Positions 1 through 8,708 are shown, numbered from the stretch's first letter. The stretch: 47,299 nt of DNA from Taibaiella sp. KBW10 (GCF_003852495.1 NZ_QAJI01000004.1:164804-212102), one strand, 5' to 3'. Translations and numbers: made by a program. Notes: generated by a model from the letters alone, not told the origin.

Positions 1-33
1 GACAACCTTTTTGTTTATAGTAAAACGTATATT

Positions 34-1197
34 TTAATCTTCAATCCAGCTTAAAGCATACCCTTCATCTTCAATGCTCAGGGCTTCCTGAGTCATTTTC
101 AAAGGGTGGAAGGTATCAACCATCACAGCCAGTTCCAGGGTTTCTTTAGCACCAAGGCTCTTTTCTACAGTGCCCGGATGTGGGCCATGTGGAATACCTG
201 ATGGATGCAGGGTGATCATGCCTTTCGTTACATGCTTACGGCTCATAAAGTCACCGTCCACATAATACAAGACCTCATCACTATCAATATTACTGTGGTG
301 ATAGGGTGCCGGTACAGATAAAGGGTGATAGTCAAACAAGCGCGGTACAAAAGAACAGATTACAAAATTATGGGCATCAAAGTGCTGGTGTACCGGTGGC
401 GGTTGGTGTACACGCCCCGTTATTGGTTCAAAATCATGGATGCTGATGGCATACGGATATTCACAACCATCCCAGCCAACCACATCAAACGGATGATAGC
501 CATACCAGATCGGATACATTAAACCTTTCTTTTTCGTATTGATCAGGAATTCTCCTTTAATATCGTTTGTTTCCAGATCCTGTGGTTTACGGATATCTCT
601 TTCACAGAAAGGTGCATTTTCCAATAACTGTCCATAACGGCTCAGGTATCGTTTAGGGAAAGTAACCGGACTGAAGGAATCCACGATGAACAAGCGGTTC
701 TCCTCTGTTTTAAATTCAATCTGATAGATACAACCGCGGGGAATTACCAGGTAATCGCCATATCCAAAAGGAATCTGGCCGTATTGCGTTTTCAAAGTAC
801 CCTCACCTACGTGCACAAAGATCACCTCGTCCGCATCGGCATTTTTAAAGAATACATTCCCTTCCAAACCCTTTGTAGGGGCTGCCAGGGCAAGTTGTAC
901 ATCATTATTGAATAAGACAACCTTTCTGGATTTTAAATAATCGGCATTAGGCTGTACACTAAAACCCTGGAAACTACGGTGTTTTAAAATATTATCTGAA
1001 GCTGCTTTGGGCGAAACATCATAAGGTTCTTCCGTTTTGATGATCACCGTAGGCGGGTGTACATGATATAACAAAGAATAGTTTGAAGAAAATCCTTCGG
1101 TACTAAATAACTGTTCGGCATACAGTTTGCCGTTTTCCTGACGGTATTGTGTGTGTCTTTTGTTAGGGATCTTACCTAAGCTATAATAGTGTGCCAT
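34..1197 (-). CDS. hmgA: homogentisate 1,2-dioxygenase
   Basis: Non-heme iron ring-cleaving dioxygenase of tyrosine/phenylalanine breakdown; it opens homogentisate to maleylacetoacetate in the cytoplasm. The 387-residue protein is near the family's usual size in Bacteroidota. It has the double-cupin layout, with an inner motif HVGEGTLKTQYG at about residues 129-140. Iron-ligand candidates lie in the C-terminal cupin: His300/His301 with Glu308 in PYHHSNIDSDEV, and His337 in GIPHGPHPG. The start MAHYYSLGKIP is the typical N-terminus. It follows the thioesterase gene by 14 nt on the same strand, so the two probably share the promoter near 1645. The usual partners fumarylacetoacetase and HPD are not in view and may lie beyond the left edge. 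Only the exact glutamate ligand is uncertain. Confidence 0.95.
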   Translation of the reverse strand: MAHYYSLGKIPNKRHTQYRQENGKLYAEQLFSTEGFSSNYSLLYHVHPPTVIIKTEEPYDVSPKAASDNILKHRSFQGFSVQPNADYLKSRKVVLFNNDVQLALAAPTKGLEGNVFFKNADADEVIFVHVGEGTLKTQYGQIPFGYGDYLVIPRGCIYQIEFKTEENRLFIVDSFSPVTFPKRYLSRYGQLLENAPFCERDIRKPQDLETNDIKGEFLINTKKKGLMYPIWYGYHPFDVVGWDGCEYPYAISIHDFEPITGRVHQPPPVHQHFDAHNFVICSFVPRLFDYHPLSVPAPYHHSNIDSDEVLYYVDGDFMSRKHVTKGMITLHPSGIPHGPHPGTVEKSLGAKETLELAVMVDTFHPLKMTQEALSIEDEGYALSWIED

Positions 1198-1211
1198 TGT
1201 CCTTAATTTTA

Positions 1212-1610
1212 TTATGCTAAAATACCATTTTTAAATTTCTCTTTTACCTTTTCTTCCAAAGATCTTGGATTGCCGTCTTCATCTATTCTAACGAAAGTGG
1301 CCGTGGTCGTACAGGCCAGGGTTTCTTCCGCGTTATACACGCTATATTTCCGGGCTTCGATCACTACCGTCACAGAAGTATTACCCACATGTGATACCAT
1401 TCCGTACAGACGAATATGGTTGCCTGCTTTTAAAGGCTTTTTAAACAGCAATTCTCCCACACGGAGGGTTACCATATTGGGTGTCTGGCAGTACTCAGTA
1501 GAAAAAGAGCCGGCCGCCTCATCTATCCAGGCCATGAGGATACCCCCAAAAAGATTGCCGTGAATACCAATATCCTTGGTCATCACGATTTTTTTTGTAA
1601 TTAATTCCAT
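1212..1610 (-). CDS. acyl-CoA thioesterase, hotdog fold (YciA/BACH type)
   Basis: Predicted cytosolic hydrolase of acyl-CoA thioesters. The 132-residue protein is one hotdog domain. It carries the family signature HGNLFGGILMAWIDEAAG at about residues 18-35, in which the Asn and Asp are expected in the active site, and a typical strand TATFVRIDEDGNP near the C-terminus. It is the first gene of a two-gene minus-strand unit with hmgA, which suggests, but does not prove, a role in handling acyl-CoA from aromatic degradation. A perfect Bacteroidota -7 box lies about 30 nt upstream. Substrate chain length cannot be read from sequence. Confidence 0.88.
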   Translation of the reverse strand: MELITKKIVMTKDIGIHGNLFGGILMAWIDEAAGSFSTEYCQTPNMVTLRVGELLFKKPLKAGNHIRLYGMVSHVGNTSVTVVIEARKYSVYNAEETLACTTTATFVRIDEDGNPRSLEEKVKEKFKNGILA

Positions 1611-1641
1611 ACGTCTGATTGCGTCTTTTTTGAAAACGCTG

Positions 1642-1649
1642 CAAATATA
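1642..1649 (-). promoter_or_regulatory. -7 box for the thioesterase-hmgA unit
   Basis: Read on the minus strand the octamer is TATATTTG, a full match to TAnnTTTG, about 32 nt ahead of the thioesterase ATG. No clear -33 TTG is seen at the expected spacing. Confidence 0.5.
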
Positions 1650-1737
1650 TAACTATTTATGCCGCATCGAATTTTATAAAAATAATATGACGAAATCCGT
1701 CTTTTCGGTTGTAACTTCGAGCAATTTTTTAAGGGAA

Positions 1738-2814
1738 ATGATAGCAAATTACACAGACCAGGCAAGAAAAAATAAAATCGTGGCCTATTGGTTACTCATA
1801 GGCGTTTTTATGATCATTATCCAAACCCTTTTGGGCGGCATTACCCGTCTTTCGGGCTCTGGATTGTCCATTACGGAATGGAATCTGGTGACGGGTACCC
1901 TGCCTCCGCTCAATGATAAAGCCTGGCTGGAAGAGTTTGGTAAATACCAGCAGTCCCCGCAATTCAAATACCTGAACCAGGATTTTGGACTTTCTGATTT
2001 TAAATTCATTTTTTTCTGGGAATGGTTCCACCGTTTATGGGCCAGGATTCTGGGCTTTGTCTTTGCCATTCCATTTATCTATTTTCTGATCAAACGTTAT
2101 TTTACTAAAGATATGGTGTTGCCGATCTTTGGTATGTTTGCCCTTGGCGCTTTACAGGGAGCCATTGGCTGGATTATGGTCGCGAGTGGTTTGGTAGGTG
2201 ATGCTATTTATGTGCGTCCGACCAAACTGGCTTTACACTTTATATTTGCGATGATCCTGGCTTGTTATGTGCTGTGGTTTGCCCTGAAACTACTCGTTCC
2301 CAATACCCAAAAAGTAGTGAATCCTGTACTGAGAAAGTGGAGCGTTGTGATGCTCCTGCTGTTATTCATACAACTGACTTATGGCGCGCTAATGGCGGGT
2401 CATAAAGCGGCTACGGTAGCCGCCACCTGGCCTACGATCAATGGTATGTGGGTGCCCGATGGGATGAGTCATTCTGCCTCCGGCCACTATTTACTGGAAA
2501 ATAAGATTACCATTCATTTTATACACAGGGGCATGGCCTATTTATTGTTTGCCTTTATCCTGATCTATACCGTTAAAGCAGCAAAAGTAAAGCCCTCCAA
2601 AACATTTAATAAACATAAATGGATGCCCCTCATTCTGGGTACTGTTCAAGTACTTTTGGGTATTTTCACCGTGCTGAGCAGTACCGGTATTCAGCCCAAT
2701 AAATGGCGGATGTTTGAAACCATTGCCGAGTTGCATCAGCTCTTTGCGATGTTCCTGATGCTGAGCCTCGTGGTGCAAGTCTATCTTGTACAGGCGCGGT
2801 CTTCTGTACGCTAA
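1738..2814 (+). CDS. ctaA: heme A synthase, COX15/CtaA family
   Basis: Integral membrane enzyme that oxidises heme O to heme A for aa3-type cytochrome oxidase. About eight membrane segments are visible. Family motifs include GGITRLSGSGLSITEW after the first helix, the heme-ligand region WEWFHR, LALHFIFA, the Ala/Gly/Thr-rich loop HKAATVAATWPTINGMW, IHFIHRGMAYL, and AELHQLFAMFL near the end. The open frame runs back to 1576, but an ATG at 1738 gives the normal length of about 358 residues and begins MIANYTDQARKNK just before the first helix; the ATG at 1687 is the alternative. Other cytochrome oxidase genes are not in the window. Confidence 0.92.
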   Translation: MIANYTDQARKNKIVAYWLLIGVFMIIIQTLLGGITRLSGSGLSITEWNLVTGTLPPLNDKAWLEEFGKYQQSPQFKYLNQDFGLSDFKFIFFWEWFHRLWARILGFVFAIPFIYFLIKRYFTKDMVLPIFGMFALGALQGAIGWIMVASGLVGDAIYVRPTKLALHFIFAMILACYVLWFALKLLVPNTQKVVNPVLRKWSVVMLLLLFIQLTYGALMAGHKAATVAATWPTINGMWVPDGMSHSASGHYLLENKITIHFIHRGMAYLLFAFILIYTVKAAKVKPSKTFNKHKWMPLILGTVQVLLGIFTVLSSTGIQPNKWRMFETIAELHQLFAMFLMLSLVVQVYLVQARSSVR

Positions 2815-2823
2815 GAATATTCT

Positions 2824-3618
2824 TTATTTTTCGATAGTGCGCATAGCCCTTTTGATAATATTGAGGGTCTGCTTCGTATTGCTTTTTTGTGCCCAGGCTG
2901 CACATAAATCCCTTACAAACTGCGGCTGGGTTTTGCTGGCATCATTAAGCCAATTACCCACACTGTCCTGTACATATTTGGCAGGATCGGTATGTAAGGG
3001 TTCGAGTATACTGATGGCCTGTTCCGGATGTTCCTTTAATGCCTCGATATGTGCGCACCAAACGCCCCGGGGCCGGGTGGCTTCGCTGGCAAACCGGCGA
3101 ATGTTGTCGTCCGGACTCGCCGTCCATTGATGGAGTATCCCGATACTTTCGGTTAAATGCCTTGTAATATGCGGCCGTACGGCCATCCAGGCAATTTCCC
3201 GCACCCCAAAATGCTCATCTGCAGCAAAAATCTTTATCTGCGCTAATTTCTCGCCGGTTGATAAAGCCTCGTTCCGACCTATAGTATAGGTGGCCCAGCA
3301 CCTGGCCAAATCTGCAGGATGCACGGATAAGTAAGGAATCAGTTGGGTATCCTTGTGTGCCAATGCGAGGCCGGACAGACTGGTGCCAATGGTTTCATTG
3401 ACGGTCTTCTTTTCCAAATTGTTGATTTGAGCCAAAACAAACGGAAGGTATTCGCTGCGGTCAAACTGTTGCAGGACGTGGTTCAACAACACGGCCTGGT
3501 CTACCGCCAGTCATTCCACTAGATTGGCGGTGGCAATCTGCCCCTGATTCAATTGCACACGCAGTTCCTGGCTAATGTCTTTTCTGGATCTCGCTCCTTT
3601 TCGTTTTGGGTCTGGCAT
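2824..3618 (-). pseudogene. DNA alkylation repair-like HEAT protein, interrupted by an in-frame TGA
   Basis: The reading frame starts at the ATG at 3618 (MPDPKRKGARSRKDISQELR), meets TGA at 3511-3513 after 35 residues (..IATANLVE), then continues without frameshift as LAVDQAVLLNHVLQQF through about 228 more residues to a stop at 2824. Total length of about 264 codons fits AlkC/AlkD-like DNA alkylation repair proteins, which are helical HEAT-repeat glycosylases for N3/N7-alkylpurines. The C-terminal stretch with SEATRPRGVW, DPAKYVQDSVGNWLND and RDLCAAW is typical of the family. The stop probably replaces a tryptophan (TGG to TGA), since a WLA-type continuation is natural there. Other genes in the window end in TGA, so recoding is unlikely. 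Either a real nonsense mutation or a base error; restart at GTG 3490-3492 could give a shortened protein of 222 residues. Confidence 0.78.
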
Positions 3619-3709
3619 ATGTATACAGCTTGTGAAAATTACGGGCTAAGATAGCTGCTTATTTCTTATGCCCCTTAGTGATGATGCGCAAGGCCAGGAT
3701 ATTTATAAA

Positions 3710-3740
3710 AATGCCCTCTTGCTGTGTACAAGAGGGCATT
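3710..3740 (-). terminator. terminator for the small exported protein genes
   Basis: A perfect 12-bp stem (aatgccctcttg / caagagggcatt, 7-nt loop) sits 25 nt past the stop at 3765. On the minus strand it is followed by a run of five T. Confidence 0.8.
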
Positions 3741-3764
3741 GTAGCATACTACACTATAGGAACA

Positions 3765-3986
3765 TTATTTTTTATCCTTCTTTGGCGGATTGTTAGGTAC
3801 TATTTTGGTCGTGGCTGTTGTTGCCGCACGAGGCTTTACTTTATTGTTTTGGTTTTCCATAATATTAATGGCGCTCACATTGTTTGTGGCCATTGCTTTA
3901 TCAGACGTCAACAAATGTTTGGCAGAGATTCCGGCCATACCGGCAAACAGGCTGCATATGGTCAACAGGGTATATTTGTAAAACAT
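3765..3986 (-). CDS. small exported protein, function unknown
   Basis: No family recognised. From the ATG at 3986 the 73-residue product begins MFYKYTLLTICSLFAGMAGISA, a good Sec signal peptide. The remainder is a short hydrophilic tail rich in Asn, Thr, Lys and Pro, ending PNNPPKKDKK. The open frame extends upstream to 4064 but that adds a non-signal N-terminus, so the inner ATG is chosen. It lies 40 nt downstream of another small exported protein gene on the same strand, with one shared upstream -7 box and one downstream terminator, so the two look co-transcribed. Probably periplasmic or surface; no functional claim. Confidence 0.55.
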   Translation of the reverse strand: MFYKYTLLTICSLFAGMAGISAKHLLTSDKAMATNNVSAINIMENQNNKVKPRAATTATTKIVPNNPPKKDKK

Positions 3987-4026
3987 ATCTTTATGTTTAA
4001 TAATTTTCAAAAATAAGAAATAAAAG

Positions 4027-4326
4027 TTATTGTACTTCGAAATTTTGTAGCACATCGGAGCCAATCATAAACAAGTAGCTGCCACTGGATAATTTCCGGG
4101 TAGGGATATAAATGGTTTTGTCGCTGTCAATCGTTCCCTGAAGGATGACTCTGCCTTTTTTATCTGATATTTTATATACTTTGCCTATGGCAGCTGTATT
4201 AGGCGTGATGCCGATATGGGTATTGGCCGTTCTGTCATATACCAGTCTGCTTTTAGCCGCGGCGCTGAATCCTACAGAAAGAACTAAAGTAAATATTGCG
4301 ATGGTTTTGATGAATTGGTTTTTCAT
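4027..4326 (-). CDS. small exported protein with Por-sorting-domain-like fold
   Basis: The 99-residue product has a signal peptide (MKNQFIKTIAIFTLVLSVGFSAAA) followed by about 75 residues. The strand pattern, with KKGRVILQGTI, IYIPTRKLSSGSYLFMIG and a final LQNFEVQ, resembles a T9SS type A C-terminal sorting domain or the DUF3244-like small beta proteins of Bacteroidota. No passenger domain is present, so it would be a free-standing beta-sandwich. It is first in a two-gene unit with the 73-residue exported protein. Function unknown; the sorting-domain likeness is inference from pattern, not from a search. Confidence 0.65.
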   Translation of the reverse strand: MKNQFIKTIAIFTLVLSVGFSAAAKSRLVYDRTANTHIGITPNTAAIGKVYKISDKKGRVILQGTIDSDKTIYIPTRKLSSGSYLFMIGSDVLQNFEVQ

Positions 4327-4366
4327 AATATTGATTATTTATTTTTGTGAGTGATTGTTTCTGATG

Positions 4367-4374
4367 CAAACATA
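4367..4374 (-). promoter_or_regulatory. -7 box for the small exported protein pair
   Basis: Minus-strand octamer TATGTTTG matches TAnnTTTG fully, about 40 nt before the ATG at 4326. Confidence 0.5.
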
Positions 4375-4530
4375 GCACGGGACAAATCCCCTGCCGCATA
4401 CAATTAGACTAAGCACCGGAAATACTCGACGAAAAAAGTGCGGATATTTCGTCGAAGAAAATCGGGTGTTGGTCGAAAAGGATAATGTAGGGTAATATTT
4501 AAATGCATTTTCGCATAGAAATCAATTGAT

Positions 4531-5634
4531 ATGGCATTCGTACCAATCCGTTTAAGGCAGGCTCTGAAGCAGGAAATGAACACGCAAAGGAAAACACTGT
4601 TTTCCAATAACCTTTACTGGCTGCATATTGTAGCCGTATTGATCAACCTGGTGCAGCTTAGTTTAGCCTTTATAGATGCTCATAAAACCATTACCAACAA
4701 TAACATCGCCTTATTGTTATTTTCTTTGTTCTGTACCCTGGGACTGATTTATACTTTTTTGCTATTGGTCATCCCCATGGCGAGGGCAATGCGCAATGCA
4801 TGGATCCCCTGGCTGGGTCTTGCTTTCACTTTTGTTGTCTGGGCTTTGCTGCTGACTTTAGGCTATGGTATCCTGCTTATGCTTGCCGGCAAGCCTTTTG
4901 TTTTTTCAAAGGCTTATTCCAGTTCCCTTCTTAGTATCTTTCATGCTTCCTGGCTGTTCTTTTCCTTTTACTATTTCTTTGACCTGTATTATCAGCAAGG
5001 GCAGTTTAAGCGTTATCAAAAGCAGCTGGAAGAAAAGTTACAGGCAGAAAATAAATTTCTGAAATCGCAGATCAATCCGCATTTTTTATTCAATACGCTC
5101 AATAATATTTATTCGAAAACCCTTGTACATTCAGAAGAATCGACACAGATTATACAACAACTGCGGAAGCTTATCTCTTATATGCTGTATGATTGTGAGC
5201 AGGATTATGTGCCCCTGCAGGGTGAGATTGAATTCATAGAAAGTTATATTGCCCTGGAGCGCATCAGGAATAAATCGGCACAACTTGATATTAAAACGAG
5301 CATAAGCGGCAGCATCGGAACACAGAAAATAGCGCCGCTGCTGATCGTCAATTTTGTGGAAAATGCCTTTAAACATGGGGTGAAATCCGGTATTGGTGCG
5401 GCTTTTATCCATATAGAATTCATCATTGAAGGCAATGATTTTAAGATGAACATGACCAATAGTGTGCCGGAAAAAGTGGATCGCACCTTTGGGATTAAAG
5501 AAGAAGGTGGTATTGGTATTGCGAATGTCAAGAAACGCCTCGCTCTTTTATATCCTAAGATGCACCGCTTAACCTTTACAAACACCGACAATAGCTATAG
5601 TACAGCGCTTTGGTTACAATTATATTCTTTTTAA
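4531..5634 (+). CDS. LytS-family sensor histidine kinase
   Basis: Membrane histidine kinase of the His_kinase/HATPase_c (PF06580) type. About four transmembrane helices fill residues 29-150 with no large extracellular domain, followed by a coiled coil (QLEEKLQAENKFLKSQ). The phosphoacceptor motif INPHFLFNTLNNIYS puts the His at residue 184. The ATP lid region has LLIVNFVENAFKHG (N box) and GGIGIANVKKRL (G box). It is first of three genes: the next starts 1 nt after its stop and a LytTR regulator follows, so all three are likely one transcript. ATG 4576 is an alternative start. The stimulus is unknown; the family usually reports envelope or membrane state. Confidence 0.92.
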   Translation: MAFVPIRLRQALKQEMNTQRKTLFSNNLYWLHIVAVLINLVQLSLAFIDAHKTITNNNIALLLFSLFCTLGLIYTFLLLVIPMARAMRNAWIPWLGLAFTFVVWALLLTLGYGILLMLAGKPFVFSKAYSSSLLSIFHASWLFFSFYYFFDLYYQQGQFKRYQKQLEEKLQAENKFLKSQINPHFLFNTLNNIYSKTLVHSEESTQIIQQLRKLISYMLYDCEQDYVPLQGEIEFIESYIALERIRNKSAQLDIKTSISGSIGTQKIAPLLIVNFVENAFKHGVKSGIGAAFIHIEFIIEGNDFKMNMTNSVPEKVDRTFGIKEEGGIGIANVKKRLALLYPKMHRLTFTNTDNSYSTALWLQLYSF

Positions 5635-5635
5635 G

Positions 5636-6703
5636 ATGAATGAACTTATCCTAAACAGCCACGTTAATGCAAAACTAAAAAACTTCTACCTGCGCAATGG
5701 CCGCTGGGCATTGCACCTGCTCTATTGGACCTATGTCCTTTTCAGCGGACAGAAAATGGTAAAGGAATCTATGTTTTCCCTGGAAGGTTTTTTGTTCAAT
5801 TTCCTGTTTGATAACTGGATAATTATCATTTTTTATTATCTCTATTGCCTGGTTTGGATTCCTGCATATTTTAAAAAGGAGCGCTATCTAAAATTCTGGA
5901 TATCCATATTGGCCGCCTTTATTATTATGCCGGTCGCCGATATGCTTTTTCAAGTCAAATTCCAGCCCTATATCCCACAACGCTATCAGGATTACGATTT
6001 TTCTGGAGCTTTATTTCCGGGTGTTGCGCTCAAATTTTACTATATCTACTTTGCCAATTTTGTGAGCTTCTCTGTTTTTTTATTCCTGATGGAGACGGCA
6101 GAGGGCCTATCAAATTATAAAGAGGAGAAAACTGCGGCTGAGGACGTGTTGATACACCAGAAAGAATTGATGAAAACCCGTATCAACCCTGAATTTGTAT
6201 TGAATGCCCTAGACGGATTAGCGGATCTTTCCGATCAGAAAAATGAGAAGGCAGCACAATCCGTAATACAGTTTTCCGATATCCTGCGCTATCGTTTGTA
6301 CAAAAGCAAAGAGGCCGCTATACCACTGAGCGAGGAGGTGCAGCAACTAAAGAATATTTTCGACCTCCAGAATAACCTGTTTACCCAATGCTGTGTACTC
6401 GAAGTGGAAGGCGATTTGAGTGATAAGCAGATCCAGACCTTATCTTTGGTCAACATGATAGAGCCTATTTTTAATACTTATGAAGCCGATACCGAATGGA
6501 ATCTGATCATGTACCTTTTGGTTGAGGAGCAGCAGCTACACATTGCCCTGGAATGGAATACTCCTTATGAAGATAAGGCAAGGGTATTGACAGAGATCAA
6601 ACAAAATTTATTACACTTCTATGACGAGCATGCGCAGCTGGAAGTGGAATTTATGGCATACAATTACAGTATCCGTATTGCCGTGCCTTTATTACCGGTA
6701 TAG
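5636..6703 (+). CDS. LytS-like pseudokinase (phosphoacceptor His replaced by Glu)
   Basis: The 355-residue protein has the same plan as the preceding kinase: about four membrane helices over residues 25-155, then a cytoplasmic region aligned with the LytS kinase core. Where the kinase has INPHFLFN, this protein reads INPEFVLNALDGL, with Glu at residue 186 in place of His. The N-box region is degraded to LSLVNMIEPIFNTYEA and no glycine-rich ATP-lid motif is visible. It therefore looks unable to autophosphorylate. It begins 1 nt after the kinase stop and precedes the response regulator by 64 nt. A likely job is as a heterodimer partner or modulator of the neighbouring kinase, which is inference. 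Confidence 0.82.
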   Translation: MNELILNSHVNAKLKNFYLRNGRWALHLLYWTYVLFSGQKMVKESMFSLEGFLFNFLFDNWIIIIFYYLYCLVWIPAYFKKERYLKFWISILAAFIIMPVADMLFQVKFQPYIPQRYQDYDFSGALFPGVALKFYYIYFANFVSFSVFLFLMETAEGLSNYKEEKTAAEDVLIHQKELMKTRINPEFVLNALDGLADLSDQKNEKAAQSVIQFSDILRYRLYKSKEAAIPLSEEVQQLKNIFDLQNNLFTQCCVLEVEGDLSDKQIQTLSLVNMIEPIFNTYEADTEWNLIMYLLVEEQQLHIALEWNTPYEDKARVLTEIKQNLLHFYDEHAQLEVEFMAYNYSIRIAVPLLPV

Positions 6704-6767
6704 GGCATCGGCCGGGTTTGTCATCTTGCCGATTAACCGTTATTTTTGGATACTTTATATAAGAGAT

Positions 6768-7514
6768 ATGAATTGTTTAATTATCGATGATGAGCCTTTA
6801 GCGATAGATGTGATTGTAGCACATTGCAAGCGTATACCCGAACTCAATGTGGTAGAGACCTGCAATAATGCGATGGAGGCATTCCAAGCCCTGCATAAGC
6901 ATGAGATTCAGCTGATTTTTCTGGATATTAATATGCCGGTAATTAGCGGGCTTAGTTTTCTAAAATCGCTGAAAGAGCCGCCGGCAGTGATCCTGACGAC
7001 TGCCTATACCGAATATGCTATCGAAGGGTACGAGCTGGATGTAGTCGATTATTTATTAAAACCGATTCCCTTTGAGCGCTTTGCCATGGCCATCCAAAAG
7101 GTGCAGCAACGCTTGTCGCGACCCCAAAATATTTCAGGAATCAATATACCTGCAGTTGCGACGCCTGCGATCCATCCCGGCACTTACAACAGCAATACCT
7201 CCACTAAAGATTTTATTTTTATAAAATCCAACGGGAAGTTGGTGAAACTAAATTTCTCCGATATTCGATATATAGAAGGCATGAAAGATTACCTGAAAAT
7301 TTTCACTTCCGATAAAACACATGTCATCCATCAAACCATGAAAGCCATGGAAGAGCAGTTGCCCGAACACTTATTTATGCGGGTGCATAAATCCTATATT
7401 GTGGCTTTAGATGCGATTCAGCAGATTGATGGTAATTGTATTGAGACCGCAAGCGGTGGTGTACCACTCAGTAATACCTACCGCGATGTGTTGTTGAAAA
7501 CAATTGAAAAGTAA
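6768..7514 (+). CDS. LytTR-family response regulator
   Basis: The 248-residue protein has a receiver domain at residues 1-120 with the acidic pocket at IIDDEP, phosphoacceptor Asp53 in IFLDINMPV and Lys in YLLKPI. A LytTR DNA-binding domain occupies about residues 145-248 (FIFIKSNGKLVKL, IEGMKDYLKIF, FMRVHKSYIVAL). The open frame extends back into the preceding gene to 6621, but the ATG at 6768 begins the receiver fold exactly (MNCLIIDDEPLAI), so it is taken as the start. It is the natural output partner of the upstream LytS kinase and its His-less paralogue. Target genes are not identifiable here. Confidence 0.93.
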   Translation: MNCLIIDDEPLAIDVIVAHCKRIPELNVVETCNNAMEAFQALHKHEIQLIFLDINMPVISGLSFLKSLKEPPAVILTTAYTEYAIEGYELDVVDYLLKPIPFERFAMAIQKVQQRLSRPQNISGINIPAVATPAIHPGTYNSNTSTKDFIFIKSNGKLVKLNFSDIRYIEGMKDYLKIFTSDKTHVIHQTMKAMEEQLPEHLFMRVHKSYIVALDAIQQIDGNCIETASGGVPLSNTYRDVLLKTIEK

Positions 7515-7556
7515 GCGCTTTTACTCTTTTCCTTACCTATCTTATTCCTTTTGAAA

Positions 7557-8708
7557 ATGATCCCCTTATTTCCCAAACACACCGGAGCCGATACGACTAT
7601 TTTTAGCGTGATGAGTGCATTGGCACAACAGTATAATGCTATTAATTTGTCTCAGGGCTTTCCGGATTATCCTATAGAAGAAGATTTAGGTAACTTGTTA
7701 TATGAAGCTAGCCGTAAAGGGTTTAACCAGTATGCACCTATGGCGGGTTTACCCATCTTGCAAGAAGCGATTGCTACGCATACCGCCCGAAGTACGGGGA
7801 TTACTTTCGGTAGCCCTAATATTACCATAACGCCGGGTGCCAGCTATGGTATTTATACCGCATTAGCGACCATTTTACAAGCGGGAGAAGAAGTAATTAT
7901 CCTGGAGCCGGCTTATGATAGCTATATCCCCGCTATTGAAATGAATGGAGGGATACCGGTGCCGGTTGCTTTAAACAGTCCCACTTTTACCATAAACTGG
8001 GCCTTGCTGGAAGAAAGCATCACGCTTAAAACCAAAGCAATTATTGTCAACACGCCGCATAATCCTACGGGCATGGTATGGCAGCAGTCAGACTGGGATC
8101 GATTAACGAAGCTTATTGCTGAAAGGAATATTTATGTGCTTTCAGATGAAGTATACGAGCAGGTTATTTTTGACGGTCTGCCGCATTGTAGTGTTTTGTC
8201 ACAGCCCGCTTTACAAGATAGGTGTTTTGCAATCTATTCCTTTGGTAAGGCTTTTCATAACACCGGCTGGAAAGTGGGTTATGTAGTCGCTAATGAGGCC
8301 TTGACAAAAGCTTTCCGGCGCGTTCATCAGTTCCTTGCGTTTTCAGTCAATACTCCGGCACAATATGCAATTGCGACTTATATGCAGCAGTTTCCCTTAA
8401 ATAATAGTGGGATATTGTTAGCCCAAAAAAGGAATTTATTCAATGAATTGATGGGCGATTTGCCTTTTACTTTGCCACAGGTGGCTAAGGGGAGTTATTT
8501 CCAGGTGGCGGATTACAGCGCGATCAGCCCCTTGCCGGATACTGAATTTGCAGCTTGGCTAACGAAGGAGGTTGGCGTGGCAACGATTCCGATCAGTGCT
8601 TTTTATAAAAATGGCTCTGATGCGAAGCTCATCCGCTTTTGTTTTGCTAAAAAAGAGGAAACCTTAAGAGCAGCAATCGAAAGGATGAAAGCGCATTTAA
8701 TAGGATAG
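7557..8708 (+). CDS. PLP-dependent aminotransferase, methionine aminotransferase-like
   Basis: Fold-type I class I/II aminotransferase of 383 residues, closest in feel to the YbdL/kynurenine aminotransferase group acting on methionine and aromatic amino acids. Motifs are NLSQGFPDYP near the N-terminus, GASYGIYTALATIL, NTPHNPTGMVW, SDEVYEQ, and the PLP-lysine site SFGKAFHNTGWKVGY. The start at 7557 (MIPLFPKHTG) is an ATG; the TTG two codons upstream is less likely. It stands 42 nt after the LytTR regulator but has no obvious link to it. Substrate is inferred only from family resemblance. Confidence 0.88.
   Translation: MIPLFPKHTGADTTIFSVMSALAQQYNAINLSQGFPDYPIEEDLGNLLYEASRKGFNQYAPMAGLPILQEAIATHTARSTGITFGSPNITITPGASYGIYTALATILQAGEEVIILEPAYDSYIPAIEMNGGIPVPVALNSPTFTINWALLEESITLKTKAIIVNTPHNPTGMVWQQSDWDRLTKLIAERNIYVLSDEVYEQVIFDGLPHCSVLSQPALQDRCFAIYSFGKAFHNTGWKVGYVVANEALTKAFRRVHQFLAFSVNTPAQYAIATYMQQFPLNNSGILLAQKRNLFNELMGDLPFTLPQVAKGSYFQVADYSAISPLPDTEFAAWLTKEVGVATIPISAFYKNGSDAKLIRFCFAKKEETLRAAIERMKAHLIG

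Noticed and set aside
3511-3513. Recoding of the TGA as tryptophan or selenocysteine
   Set aside because: Other genes in the window end in TGA (31258-31260 and 45756-45758), so TGA is a stop in this genome, and no SECIS-like hairpin or Sec-type motif is seen.
4404-4607. A 67-codon frame on the minus strand in the gap before the LytS kinase
   Set aside because: It overlaps the kinase gene by about 75 nt, has no signal peptide or family, and its composition follows the other strand.
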